In this document: positions 47,174 to 55,706 of the stretch, one piece after another
Layout of the letters: every line of letters begins with the position of its first letter
How positions within the stretch are numbered: position 1 is the stretch's first letter
NCBI GenBank assembly: GCA_016235745.1
Contig: JACRJA010000017.1
Location: forward strand, 86,628-150,627
Direction: 5' to 3'
Length of the DNA: 64,000 nucleotides
From: Rhodocyclales bacterium
Lineage (GTDB): Bacteria > Pseudomonadota > Gammaproteobacteria > Burkholderiales > Rhodocyclaceae
Program-made: the position numbers and the translations under genes
Notes under the pieces: model-generated
The model's input: only the letters and a program-made list of their open reading frames with translations
What the model was told of the DNA's origin: nothing
The model's database searches: none

Positions 47174-48688
47174 ATGCCTTTCGTGCCCCTTTCCCCTTTC
47201 AGTGCGCCCCATGCTTCCCGCCCCTTACTGCGTCTGCAGGAAATCAGGGCGATCGAGGCGGCGGAAGTCCCCTTGGCCGACCCGCCGCTGATGGAGCGCG
47301 CCGGGGCGGCGATCGCCCGTGCGGTGATCGCGCACCTTCCTCCGGGCGGTTTGGTGTGCATTCTGTGCGGGCCGGGCAACAATGGAGGGGACGGGTTCGT
47401 GGCAGCGCGTCGGCTACTCGCGCAGGGGCGACGCGTCGTGGCGATCGGCCGCTTCGATGCGGCGCGGCCGGAAGGCGAAGCCGCAGCGGCGCGCGCCGCT
47501 TTCCTCTCGGCTGGCGGCGTCGTGCTGCCTGGTCCGGAAGCGCTCGACGAGCGGCCGGCGGCGATCGTCGATGCCCTCTTCGGCATCGGGCTTGCCCGGC
47601 CGGTCGGCGAACCTTACGCCTCATGGATCGAGTGGAGTTCACGGCAGACGGCGTTCAAACTGGCAGTGGACGTCCCCAGCGGGCTCGACGCCGACACGGG
47701 GCGCTGCACCGGACCGTGTTTCGCGGCGAACGCCACCCTGACCTTCCTCGCCGACAAGCCCGGCTTGCACACGCTCGACGGCCCGGATCATGCCGGCGTG
47801 GTCCTGGTCGACGCGCTGGGCGTCGATGCCTCACGCCACGACCTGGGGCAAGGCCGTTTGCTCGGGATGGACGCTTTCGCCGGTCATCTGCGGCCACGGC
47901 GCCAGAACACCCACAAGGGAAGTTTCGGCCACGTGCTGGTGGTGGGCGGGGCGCCGCGCATGAGCGGGGCAGCCTTCCTGGCGGGGCACGCGGCGCTTGC
48001 CACCGGCGCCGGGAAAGTGACGCTGTGCGCGCTCGACCCGAAAATCCTCTCCTTCAGCCCGGTACATCCGGAGCTGATGGTGGGAAACGCGATCCCCGAG
48101 CGCGGCGTCGACGTGCTCGTCGTCGGACCGGGGCTGGGCGCTTCGGACCCAGCCCGTGCCTTGCTCGCGCGTCTGCTGCCTTCCCCCCTGCCACTCGTGC
48201 TCGACGCCGACGGGCTCAATCGCCTGGCCGTCGATGCCGAACTGCAGGAATGCCTGCGCGCGCGTTCAATGGCGGCAATCCTTACGCCCCACCCCATGGA
48301 AGCCGCGCGCCTGCTCGGCGCCGAGGTGGCCGCCGTGCAGAACGACCGTATCGCCGCGGCGCAGGAGCTCGCCCAGCGCTACCGGGCGCACGTGGTGCTC
48401 AAGGGCTGCGGTTCCATCGTGGCCGATCCCGACGGCACCTGGGCAATCAACCCCACGGGGAATCCGGGCATGGCGAGCGCCGGCATGGGCGACGTGCTCA
48501 GCGGCCTGCTGGGATCGCTGCTCGCCCAGGGTTGGCCGGTGCCGCTCGCGGCGCGCTTCGGCCCCTTCCTGCATGGCGCCGCGGCCGATCGGCTCGTTGC
48601 AGAAGGGATCGGCCCCATCGGGCTCACCGCCAGCGAGACGGTGGCTGCGGCAAGGCGGCTGCTGAACGAATGGTCGGCGCGGGTTTGA
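47174..48688 (+). CDS. nnr: Bifunctional NAD(P)HX epimerase / ADP-dependent NAD(P)HX dehydratase
   Basis: The 504-residue fusion repairs hydrated NAD(P)H. The N-terminal YjeF epimerase domain has CGPGNNGGDGFVAARRL. The C-terminal ribokinase-like dehydratase domain has HKGSFGHVLVVGG, HPMEAARLLG and NPTGNPGMASAGMGDVLSG. It is transcribed away from tig. Fusion of both domains is the usual bacterial form. Confidence 0.95.
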   Translation: MPFVPLSPFSAPHASRPLLRLQEIRAIEAAEVPLADPPLMERAGAAIARAVIAHLPPGGLVCILCGPGNNGGDGFVAARRLLAQGRRVVAIGRFDAARPEGEAAAARAAFLSAGGVVLPGPEALDERPAAIVDALFGIGLARPVGEPYASWIEWSSRQTAFKLAVDVPSGLDADTGRCTGPCFAANATLTFLADKPGLHTLDGPDHAGVVLVDALGVDASRHDLGQGRLLGMDAFAGHLRPRRQNTHKGSFGHVLVVGGAPRMSGAAFLAGHAALATGAGKVTLCALDPKILSFSPVHPELMVGNAIPERGVDVLVVGPGLGASDPARALLARLLPSPLPLVLDADGLNRLAVDAELQECLRARSMAAILTPHPMEAARLLGAEVAAVQNDRIAAAQELAQRYRAHVVLKGCGSIVADPDGTWAINPTGNPGMASAGMGDVLSGLLGSLLAQGWPVPLAARFGPFLHGAAADRLVAEGIGPIGLTASETVAAARRLLNEWSARV

Positions 48689-48720
48689 GGCGCAGCGAGA
48701 AAAGGGGCGCTGGGCGCGAT

Positions 48721-49368
48721 CTATGCGAGCTGCCCCCAAGGGCGGGCATGCTCTTCCTCCAGCCAGGTCATCGTCTGCACCAGCTCGGCAAGCGACTCGC
48801 TCGCCATCTTTTCCATCACCCGGGCGCGATAGACTTCCACCGTCTTGATCGAGATGCCGAGATCGTCGGCGACCTGCTTGTTGAGGCGTCCGGCGACGAT
48901 GAGCAAGAGCACCTCGCGTTCGCGCTGCGACAGGCTCGCGAGGCGCCGCTCGATTTCCAGGCGCCGGCGCTGCCGCTCCCGCAGGGTACGCGAACGCCCG
49001 AGCGCTTCCTCGATGCGATCGATGAGTTGCACGTCGGAAAAGGGTTTTTCCAGGAAGTCGACCGCCCCCTTGCGCAACATCCGCACCGCCATGGGGATGT
49101 CGCCATGCCCAGTGATGAAGATCACCGCCAGCGGCAGCTCGCGCCGGCGCAGCTCCTCGAAGAGCTCCAGCCCGCTCATGCCAGGCATACGCACGTCGAG
49201 CAGCACGCAGCCGCCGTCCTGCGCGCCGATGGTAGCGAGGAAACTCGCCGCATCGGGGTAGGTGCGCACGCGATGGCCCTTGCCTTCGAGCAGCCACTGC
49301 AAGGAATCGCGCATCGCCTCGTCGTCGTCGACGACATGCACGAGACGCCCTTCCTCCATCCCGTTCAT
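48721..49368 (-). CDS. FixJ/NarL-family response regulator
   Basis: The 215-residue protein has a receiver domain with phosphoacceptor D58 (LLDVRMPG), acidic pocket DDD (14-16) and K108 (EKPF). The C-terminal LuxR-type helix-turn-helix reads SLSQREREVLLLIVAGRLNKQVADDLGISIKTVEVYRARV in pieces. KTVEVYR is characteristic of the FixJ subgroup. The ATG at 49366-49368 is eight bases after GAGGAG. It follows the kinase gene by two bases, so they are a cognate pair. Confidence 0.92.
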   Translation of the reverse strand: MNGMEEGRLVHVVDDDEAMRDSLQWLLEGKGHRVRTYPDAASFLATIGAQDGGCVLLDVRMPGMSGLELFEELRRRELPLAVIFITGHGDIPMAVRMLRKGAVDFLEKPFSDVQLIDRIEEALGRSRTLRERQRRRLEIERRLASLSQREREVLLLIVAGRLNKQVADDLGISIKTVEVYRARVMEKMASESLAELVQTMTWLEEEHARPWGQLA

Positions 49369-49370
49369 TC

Positions 49371-51443
49371 TTAGCACTCCTCCAGCGGCAGGGTAAAACG
49401 AAACACCGTCCCTCCTTGGGGGTTGTCCTCCACCATGAGCCGCCCTTCGTGGAACTCGACGATGGAGCGGCAGATTTTCAGGCCCATGCCCAGTCCGTCG
49501 GGTTTGGTGGTGAAAAACGAGGTGAAGATCTGCTCGCGTTCTTCCGGCGAGAGGCCGCGGCCCCGGTCGATGACGGCCACGGCCACGTGGCGTTCGTCCG
49601 GACGCGTCGCCTGCACCCGGATCTGGCGCGCGGCGGGTCTGGTGCGCGCCATCGCTTCGATGCCGTTGCGGATCAGATTCACCAGCACTTGTTCGATGAG
49701 GATCTGGTCGGCGCGCACCGGCGGCAGCGCCTCGGGGATCTCCACCAGGAGACGCACGTTGTGCCGCTTGGCCTCGGGGGTCATGATCTCGACGGCCCCT
49801 TCCACGATGGCGGCAAGCGGCACCGCTTCGCGCCGCGGTTCGGACTTGCGCACGAAGTCACGGATGCGGTTGAGGATGGAACCGGCGCGCTCGGCCTGCG
49901 TCGCCGCTTTCTCGAGCACGGCACGCACGGCCGCCTCGTCGAGCCGGCCCTGTTCCAACCGGCTGATGCCGCCGCGGCAATAATTGGCGATCGCCGCCAG
50001 CGGCTGGTTGAGCTCGTGCGCGAGGGTGGAAGCCATCTCGCCCATGGTGATGAGCCGCGCCGTCTGCTGCAATTGGGCCTGGCGCTGCAGCTCCAGCGCG
50101 CGCAGGTGCTGATGCACGGTGATGTCGGTGGCGATCGCCATGCGCACGATGCGCCCATCGACCCAGCGCGTTAGCTGCTCGTGCACATGGTACCAGCGCC
50201 CGGACTCGGGATGCTGCACTTCGCCGTCGAAGCGTTCGCGGGGCAGCGCCTCTTCGTCGGCAGGGGCGTCCTCCGGTTCGGAAGAAATCGGCCGCGGCAC
50301 GCCCAAGGTCGCCGCCCGTTGCCCCACCGCGTCGAAACCGTAGATGCGCTTGAATGCCCGGTTGGCGAAGAGGATCTCGTCGCTTTCCCAGTCGGCGACG
50401 AAGACCGCGGCGTCGAGCCCCTCCAGCACCGCGGCGAAGCGGCGTTGCGCCGCCTCGAGCGCGGCGCGCACCCGCCGCGCCTCGGTCACATCGGTCACGG
50501 CCGCCATCCAGCCGGTATGCCGCCCCTCGCCGTCGATGAGCGGCGAGAGGTAAAAACGCACGTCGAGCCGCTCGCCGTCCTTGCGCCGGATGCGCATGTC
50601 GAACCCTTCGGGAGGGAAACGGCCCGAGAGCGTCATGCGCAGGCTCTCCCAGCACGTTTCGAGCGATTCCTCCGGCCAATAGGGAAACGGCGGCCCGCAC
50701 CCGAGCAGCTCTTCTTCCGTGAACCCTACCAACCGGCAGAAGGCTGGATTCACATAGATGATGCGTCCCTGCAGATCGATCGCCCGCAGGCCGGTGACGA
50801 GGGATTCCTCCATCGCGCGGCGGAAGGCCATCTCGGCCTGCAGCGCCTGTTCGGTCTGTTTGACCTGCGTGATGTCGTGGGCGATGGCATAGGAGGCGTT
50901 TTCGTCGGCGACGGGGTTGATGCGCCACGACAGCCAGCGGTATTCCCCGGTGATATCGCGGACGCGGGCGACGAATTCCACCGCCTCGCCGCTCGAGAGC
51001 CGGCGCAGGGCCGACATCGTCTCGGCCAAGTCGTCGCGATGCACCAGGTCGATGAGCGACTTGCCCTGGAGCATCCTCTCGGTATAGCCGAGCACGCGGG
51101 GGAAAGCCGCATTGCAGCGCAGGACTTTTCCGTCTTGCCCCAGCACCGCCAGCAGGTCGAGCGAGAAATGGAAGAGCCGGTCCCGCTCGCGTTCGAGCCG
51201 CTTCAAGGCCAAGCCCTGCTGGCGTGCACGAACGAGGAGCACGATCACCCAGGACCCCAGCGCGGCGATCACCAGCAGCATGGTCAGCATCTCGGCGCTG
51301 GCGCCGGTAGCGGCTTGCGAGGCGCCCCACTGGTAAAGCATGGCCCCGGCGCCTAACATGATCAGGGCGAACAGAGCCGCTGCGGCGCCAAACCGCAGGG
51401 GGGCATCGTCGCGCGAGGAGCTGACGGGAAGACTGGTTTTCAT
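49371..51443 (-). CDS. Multi-PAS sensor histidine kinase (FixL-like)
   Basis: The 690-residue kinase has two N-terminal membrane helices (about 18-38 and 52-72) with a short periplasmic loop. About four PAS/PAC domains follow (roughly 85-440). HisKA has the phosphoacceptor H476 in AHELNQPLAAIANY. The HATPase domain has NLIRNGIEAM, DRGRGL and the G2 box GLGMGL. The NQPL form is typical of FixL/DctS-type kinases that sense redox, oxygen or ligands. No haem-specific signature could be confirmed by eye. No good Shine-Dalgarno precedes the ATG at 51441-51443. Confidence 0.9.
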   Translation of the reverse strand: MKTSLPVSSSRDDAPLRFGAAAALFALIMLGAGAMLYQWGASQAATGASAEMLTMLLVIAALGSWVIVLLVRARQQGLALKRLERERDRLFHFSLDLLAVLGQDGKVLRCNAAFPRVLGYTERMLQGKSLIDLVHRDDLAETMSALRRLSSGEAVEFVARVRDITGEYRWLSWRINPVADENASYAIAHDITQVKQTEQALQAEMAFRRAMEESLVTGLRAIDLQGRIIYVNPAFCRLVGFTEEELLGCGPPFPYWPEESLETCWESLRMTLSGRFPPEGFDMRIRRKDGERLDVRFYLSPLIDGEGRHTGWMAAVTDVTEARRVRAALEAAQRRFAAVLEGLDAAVFVADWESDEILFANRAFKRIYGFDAVGQRAATLGVPRPISSEPEDAPADEEALPRERFDGEVQHPESGRWYHVHEQLTRWVDGRIVRMAIATDITVHQHLRALELQRQAQLQQTARLITMGEMASTLAHELNQPLAAIANYCRGGISRLEQGRLDEAAVRAVLEKAATQAERAGSILNRIRDFVRKSEPRREAVPLAAIVEGAVEIMTPEAKRHNVRLLVEIPEALPPVRADQILIEQVLVNLIRNGIEAMARTRPAARQIRVQATRPDERHVAVAVIDRGRGLSPEEREQIFTSFFTTKPDGLGMGLKICRSIVEFHEGRLMVEDNPQGGTVFRFTLPLEEC

Positions 51444-51517
51444 CGGTAGGTGGGAACGCCCAGAGACGAAAAAATTCCTCGGCCGACAATGTCGCGCATT
51501 CCCGGCCATTCCACTAC

Positions 51518-51535
51518 TAGGGAAAACCCGTAGTC
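51518..51535. promoter_or_regulatory. Putative binding site 1 of the FixJ-like regulator
   Basis: TAGGGAAAACCCGTAGTC, flanked by ACTAC before and GTAGT within, forms a dyad in the gap between the kinase gene and aceE. Nearly the same sequence occurs upstream of the aap operon at 57587-57603. Its centre is about -76 from the predicted aceE start. Confidence 0.5.
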
Positions 51536-51567
51536 ATGTTTTCGTTTTGCCGTGTTGCAGCGCACGA

Positions 51568-51596
51568 TTGCGCTTCGTGAGATTAAATTTTATATT
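51568..51596 (+). promoter_or_regulatory. Sigma-70 promoter of aceE-aceF-lpdA
   Basis: TTGCGC (51568-51573), a 17-base spacer and TATATT (51591-51596) lie about 30 bases before the aceE ATG. Confidence 0.6.
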
Positions 51597-51614
51597 GCGA
51601 GATGTCCATCGCAA
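51595..51614 (+). promoter_or_regulatory. Inverted repeat at the aceE start site (possible operator)
   Basis: TTGCGA-N8-TCGCAA is a perfect dyad overlapping the end of the -10 and the expected transcription start, just before the AAAGGAG ribosome-binding site. Position suggests a repressor operator or an mRNA hairpin. It is unlike the E. coli PdhR site. Confidence 0.4.
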
Positions 51615-51626
51615 AAGGAGCCCCTC

Positions 51627-54317
51627 ATGTCCGTCCAGTCCCAGCACCATGTCCACCCGGATCCGGATCCCGAAGAAACGCGCGAGTGGTTGGATGCGCT
51701 CGACGCCGTTCTCGAGCATGAAGGCGCGGAGCGGGCGCATGCGCTCCTCGAGACCCTGATCGAAGAGGCCCGCGAGCACGGCGTCGACCTGCCCTACTCG
51801 GCCAACACCGCCTACATCAACACCATCCCGGTCGAATTGCAGCCGCCTTATCCGGGCAACCCCGACCTCGAGATCAAGATCCACTCCTACATCCGCTGGA
51901 ACGCGATGGCCATGGTGGTGCGCGCCAACCGTGATTCCAACGTCGGCGGACACATCGCCTCCTTTGCTTCGGCTGCCGTGCTCTACGATGTCGGCTTCAA
52001 CCACTTCTTCCATGCCCCGAGCGCGGATCACGGCGGCGACCTCGTCTTCTTCCAGGGGCACTCCGCCCCGGGCATCTACGCGCGCGCCTTCATGCTCGGC
52101 CGGCTCACGCAAGAGCAGCTCATCAACTACCGCCGCGAGATCGACGGTAAAGGGCTTTCCTCCTACCCTCACCCCTGGCTAATGCCGGCTTTCTGGCAAT
52201 TCCCCACCGTCTCCATGGGACTGGGCCCCATCCAGGCGATCTACCAGGCGCGCTTCATCAAGTACCTCGCCAGCCGCGGGCTGCTCGATGCGGCGCAAGC
52301 CGCAAAGCGCAAAGTGTGGTGCTTCGTGGGCGACGGGGAGGTCGACGAGGTCGAGACGCTGGGCGCGATCGGTCTGGCCGCGCGCGAAAAGCTCGACAAC
52401 CTCATCTTCGTCATCAACTGCAACCTACAACGGCTCGACGGCCCCGTGCGCGGCAACGGCAAGATCATCCAGGAACTGGAAGCCGAGTTTCGCGGCGCCG
52501 GCTGGAACGTCATCAAGGTGATCTGGGGCTCGCGCTGGGATGCGCTCTTTGCCCGCGACAAGAAGGGTATCCTGAAAAAGCGCCTCATGGAGCTGTGCGA
52601 CGGCGACTACCAGACGTTCCGCGCCAAGAACGGAGCCTACATCCGTGAGCACCTCTTCAACACCCCCGAGCTGAAAGCGCTGGTGGCCGACTGGACCGAC
52701 GCGGAAATATGGGAACTCAACCGCGGCGGCCACGACCTTTTCAAGGTACACGCCGCCTACAAGGCCGCCGTCGAACACCAGGGGCAGCCAACGGTGATCC
52801 TTGCCAAGACCATCAAGGGCTACGGCATGGGCCAGGCGGGCGAGGCGATGAACATCGCCCACCAGGCGAAGAAGATGGATCACGACGCGATCCGCAGTTT
52901 CCGCGACCGCTTCCAGCTCCCGGTACCCGACGACCAGATCGATGCGCTGCCTTTCCTCACCTTCGCGCCCGACTCGCGCGAGGCGCGCTACATGCAAGAA
53001 CGGCGCCAGGCGCTGGGCGGTTACCTGCCGCAGCGGCGGCAAAAGGCGAGCGAATCGCTGGAGATCCCGCCGCTCGAGTCTTTCGCCGCCTTTTTCGCCG
53101 GCAGCGGCGAGGGGCGCGAGATCTCCACCACCATGGCGCTGGTGCGCATGATGATCCAGCTCATGCGCGACAAGAAGATCGGCAAGCGCGTGGTACCCAT
53201 CGTTCCGGACGAGTCGCGCACCTTTGGCATGGAAGGGATGTTCCGCCAGTTCGGCATCTGGAACCAGGAGGGGCAGAAGTACGTCCCCGAGGATCACGAC
53301 CAGCTGATGTTCTACAAAGAGTCGCGCGACGGCCAGATCCTCGAAGAGGGGATCAACGAAGCGGGGGCGACGAGTGACTGGATCGCGGCGGCCACGAGCT
53401 ACAGCGTGCACGACGTGATCATGATCCCCTTCTACATCTTCTATTCCATGTTCGGCTTCCAGCGCACGATGGATCTCATCTGGGCGGCGGGAGACCAGCG
53501 CGCCCGGGGCTTTCTCATCGGCGGCACCTCGGGGCGCACCACCTTGAACGGAGAAGGGCTGCAGCACGAGGACGGCCACAGCCACGTGCTTGCGCACCTC
53601 GTACCCAACTGCCTCAGCTACGACCCCAGCTTCCAATACGAACTCGCGGTGATCGTCCACGAAGGCTTGCGGCGCATGGTGGCCGAGCAGGAAGACGTCT
53701 TCTATTACATTACCGTGCTCAACGAGAACTACGAGCATCCGCCCATGCCCGAAGGGGAAAGCGTCCGCGAGGACATCCTCAAGGGAATGTACCTGCTGCG
53801 CGCCGCCCCGGCCGGCGACGCGCCCCGCGTGCAGCTCATGGGCAGCGGCGCCATCCTGCGGGAAGTACTGGCCGCCGCCGACATCCTGCGCCAGGACTGG
53901 GGCGTGGCCGCCGACGTGTGGAGCTGCACGAGCTTCAACGAGCTCGCCCGCGACGGCCAGGATGCGGCGCGCTGGAACCTGCTGCATCCGCTGGAAGCGC
54001 CGCGCAAGAGCCACGTCGAGCAAAAGCTCTCCGGTCACCGCGGACCGGCGGTGGCGGCGACCGACTACGTCAAGCTCTTCGCCGAGCAGATCCGTCCTTT
54101 CGTCAAGCGCACCTATTACACCCTGGGCACCGATGGCTTCGGCCGCTCCGACACCCGCGAGAAGCTGCGCTTCCATTTCGAGGTCGACCGGCACTGGGTG
54201 ACGCTCTCCGCGCTCATGGCGCTTGCCGAAGACGGCGAACTGCCGCGGAGCAAGGTGGCCGAGGCCATCGTCCGCTACGGTATCGACCCTGCTAAACCCA
54301 ACCCGCGCACGGCCTAA
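51627..54317 (+). CDS. aceE: Pyruvate dehydrogenase E1 component (homodimeric type)
   Basis: The 896-residue thiamine-diphosphate enzyme decarboxylates pyruvate and transfers acetyl to lipoyl groups of AceF. The ThDP motif runs from GDGEVDEVET to NCNLQRLDGPVRGNGKI. The transketolase-like middle domain (residues about 480-710) has the expected GTSGRTTLNGEGLQHEDGHS in pieces. Length fits the gamma/betaproteobacterial E1p (887). AAAGGAG precedes the ATG. It heads the aceE-aceF-lpdA operon. Confidence 0.97.
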   Translation: MSVQSQHHVHPDPDPEETREWLDALDAVLEHEGAERAHALLETLIEEAREHGVDLPYSANTAYINTIPVELQPPYPGNPDLEIKIHSYIRWNAMAMVVRANRDSNVGGHIASFASAAVLYDVGFNHFFHAPSADHGGDLVFFQGHSAPGIYARAFMLGRLTQEQLINYRREIDGKGLSSYPHPWLMPAFWQFPTVSMGLGPIQAIYQARFIKYLASRGLLDAAQAAKRKVWCFVGDGEVDEVETLGAIGLAAREKLDNLIFVINCNLQRLDGPVRGNGKIIQELEAEFRGAGWNVIKVIWGSRWDALFARDKKGILKKRLMELCDGDYQTFRAKNGAYIREHLFNTPELKALVADWTDAEIWELNRGGHDLFKVHAAYKAAVEHQGQPTVILAKTIKGYGMGQAGEAMNIAHQAKKMDHDAIRSFRDRFQLPVPDDQIDALPFLTFAPDSREARYMQERRQALGGYLPQRRQKASESLEIPPLESFAAFFAGSGEGREISTTMALVRMMIQLMRDKKIGKRVVPIVPDESRTFGMEGMFRQFGIWNQEGQKYVPEDHDQLMFYKESRDGQILEEGINEAGATSDWIAAATSYSVHDVIMIPFYIFYSMFGFQRTMDLIWAAGDQRARGFLIGGTSGRTTLNGEGLQHEDGHSHVLAHLVPNCLSYDPSFQYELAVIVHEGLRRMVAEQEDVFYYITVLNENYEHPPMPEGESVREDILKGMYLLRAAPAGDAPRVQLMGSGAILREVLAAADILRQDWGVAADVWSCTSFNELARDGQDAARWNLLHPLEAPRKSHVEQKLSGHRGPAVAATDYVKLFAEQIRPFVKRTYYTLGTDGFGRSDTREKLRFHFEVDRHWVTLSALMALAEDGELPRSKVAEAIVRYGIDPAKPNPRTA

Positions 54318-54328
54318 AGGAGACCCCG

Positions 54329-55690
54329 ATGGCATCCCTCATCGAAGTGAAGGTACCGGACATCGGCGACTATCACGACGTGCCGGTGATCGAGGTGCTG
54401 GTCAAGCCCGGCGACGTGCTCGCGCCCGAAGACCCGATCTGCACCCTCGAATCGGACAAGGCCACCATGGACGTGCCCTGCCCCGTGGCCGGCGTCGTGC
54501 GCGAGGTGCTCGTCAAGGTCGGCGACAAGGTCGCCGAAGGCACCCCCCTCATCCGCCTCGAAGCAAGCGAGGCGAGCGAGCAGCCCGAGGCGCCCGCCGC
54601 CGTGGCGATTCCGGCCGCAACCCAAGCCGAAGGGGGTGCACCGCCAGAAAGCGGCGAAACGCCGGCCTCGGCCGAACCGTCTCGACCGACCGTCGGTGCA
54701 GCCGACTGGGCACCCGTGGCCGAACCCGCGGCGCCCTCCCCCATCGCGCCCACGCCGATCCAACTCGGGGGCAAGGCCCACGCCAGCCCGGCGGTGCGGG
54801 CTTTTGCCCGCGAGCTCGGCGTCGATCTCTCCCAGGTCGCTGCGTCCGGGCCGAACGGGCGCATCCTGCGCGAAGACGTGCTTGCCTACGTCAAGCGCGT
54901 GATGCAGGGTGAAACCAAGACGCCAGCCAAGGCAGGCGGCGGCACGCTGCTCGCTGGCCTGGAGCTGCCGCCCTGGCCCAAGGTCGATTTCGCCAAGTTC
55001 GGCCCGATCGAGGTCAAGGAGCTGGGGCGAATCAAGAAGATCGCGGCGGCGAACCTTGCGCGCAACTGGATCATGATCCCGGCGGTCACCTACCACGACG
55101 AGGCCGACGTCACCGAGCTCGAAGCCTTCCGCCGCGAGCTCAACCGCGAGCACGAAAAGGAAGGGATCAAGTTCACCATGCTCGCCTTCCTCATCAAGGC
55201 GGTGGTGGCGGCGCTGCAGCGCTTCCCCGACATGAACACCAGCCTCGACGGCGACAAGCTCGTCTACAAGCGCTACTACCACATTGGCTTTGCCGCCGAC
55301 ACGCCGCAGGGCTTGGTGGTGCCGGTGCTCAAAGAGGCCGACAAGAAAGGGTTGCGCGAGATCGCCGTCGAAACGTCCGAACTCGCCCGCAAGGCGCGCG
55401 AAGGCAAGCTCAAGCCGGCCGAGATGCAGGGCGCCACCTTCACCCTCTCCAGCCTCGGCGGCATCGGCGGCACGGGCTTTGCCCCCATCATCAACGCGCC
55501 GGAAGTGGCGATCCTGGGGGTGAACAAGATCACCGTCAAACCGGTGTGGGACGGCAAGGCGTTCGTTCCGCGCCAGATCCTGCCGCTGTCGCTCACGGCC
55601 GATCATCGCGTAATCGACGGGGCCTACGCCACGCGCTTTACCACCCACCTTGCCCAGCTGCTCGCCGACTTCCGGCGGGTGCTGCTCTAA
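54329..55690 (+). CDS. aceF: Dihydrolipoamide acetyltransferase (E2) of pyruvate dehydrogenase
   Basis: The 453-residue protein has one N-terminal lipoyl domain (lipoyl lysine K44 in ESDKATMD). An Ala/Pro-rich linker (80-150), a peripheral subunit-binding domain (about 150-190; ASPAVRAFARELGVDL) and the catalytic domain with HRVIDGA near the C-terminus follow. Many homologues carry two or three lipoyl domains; here there is one, with the second on LpdA. It lies 11 bases after aceE. Confidence 0.96.
   Translation: MASLIEVKVPDIGDYHDVPVIEVLVKPGDVLAPEDPICTLESDKATMDVPCPVAGVVREVLVKVGDKVAEGTPLIRLEASEASEQPEAPAAVAIPAATQAEGGAPPESGETPASAEPSRPTVGAADWAPVAEPAAPSPIAPTPIQLGGKAHASPAVRAFARELGVDLSQVAASGPNGRILREDVLAYVKRVMQGETKTPAKAGGGTLLAGLELPPWPKVDFAKFGPIEVKELGRIKKIAAANLARNWIMIPAVTYHDEADVTELEAFRRELNREHEKEGIKFTMLAFLIKAVVAALQRFPDMNTSLDGDKLVYKRYYHIGFAADTPQGLVVPVLKEADKKGLREIAVETSELARKAREGKLKPAEMQGATFTLSSLGGIGGTGFAPIINAPEVAILGVNKITVKPVWDGKAFVPRQILPLSLTADHRVIDGAYATRFTTHLAQLLADFRRVLL
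54335..54564 (+). repeat. Lipoyl-domain coding repeat, aceF copy
   Basis: These 230 bases match 55710-55939 in lpdA with only two differences, both synonymous (GTG/GTA and TGC/TGT in the VPCPV codons). Such identity over a protein domain implies recent duplication or ongoing gene conversion. Confidence 0.9.
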
Positions 55691-55706
55691 AGCGGAGGCG
55701 AATTCC

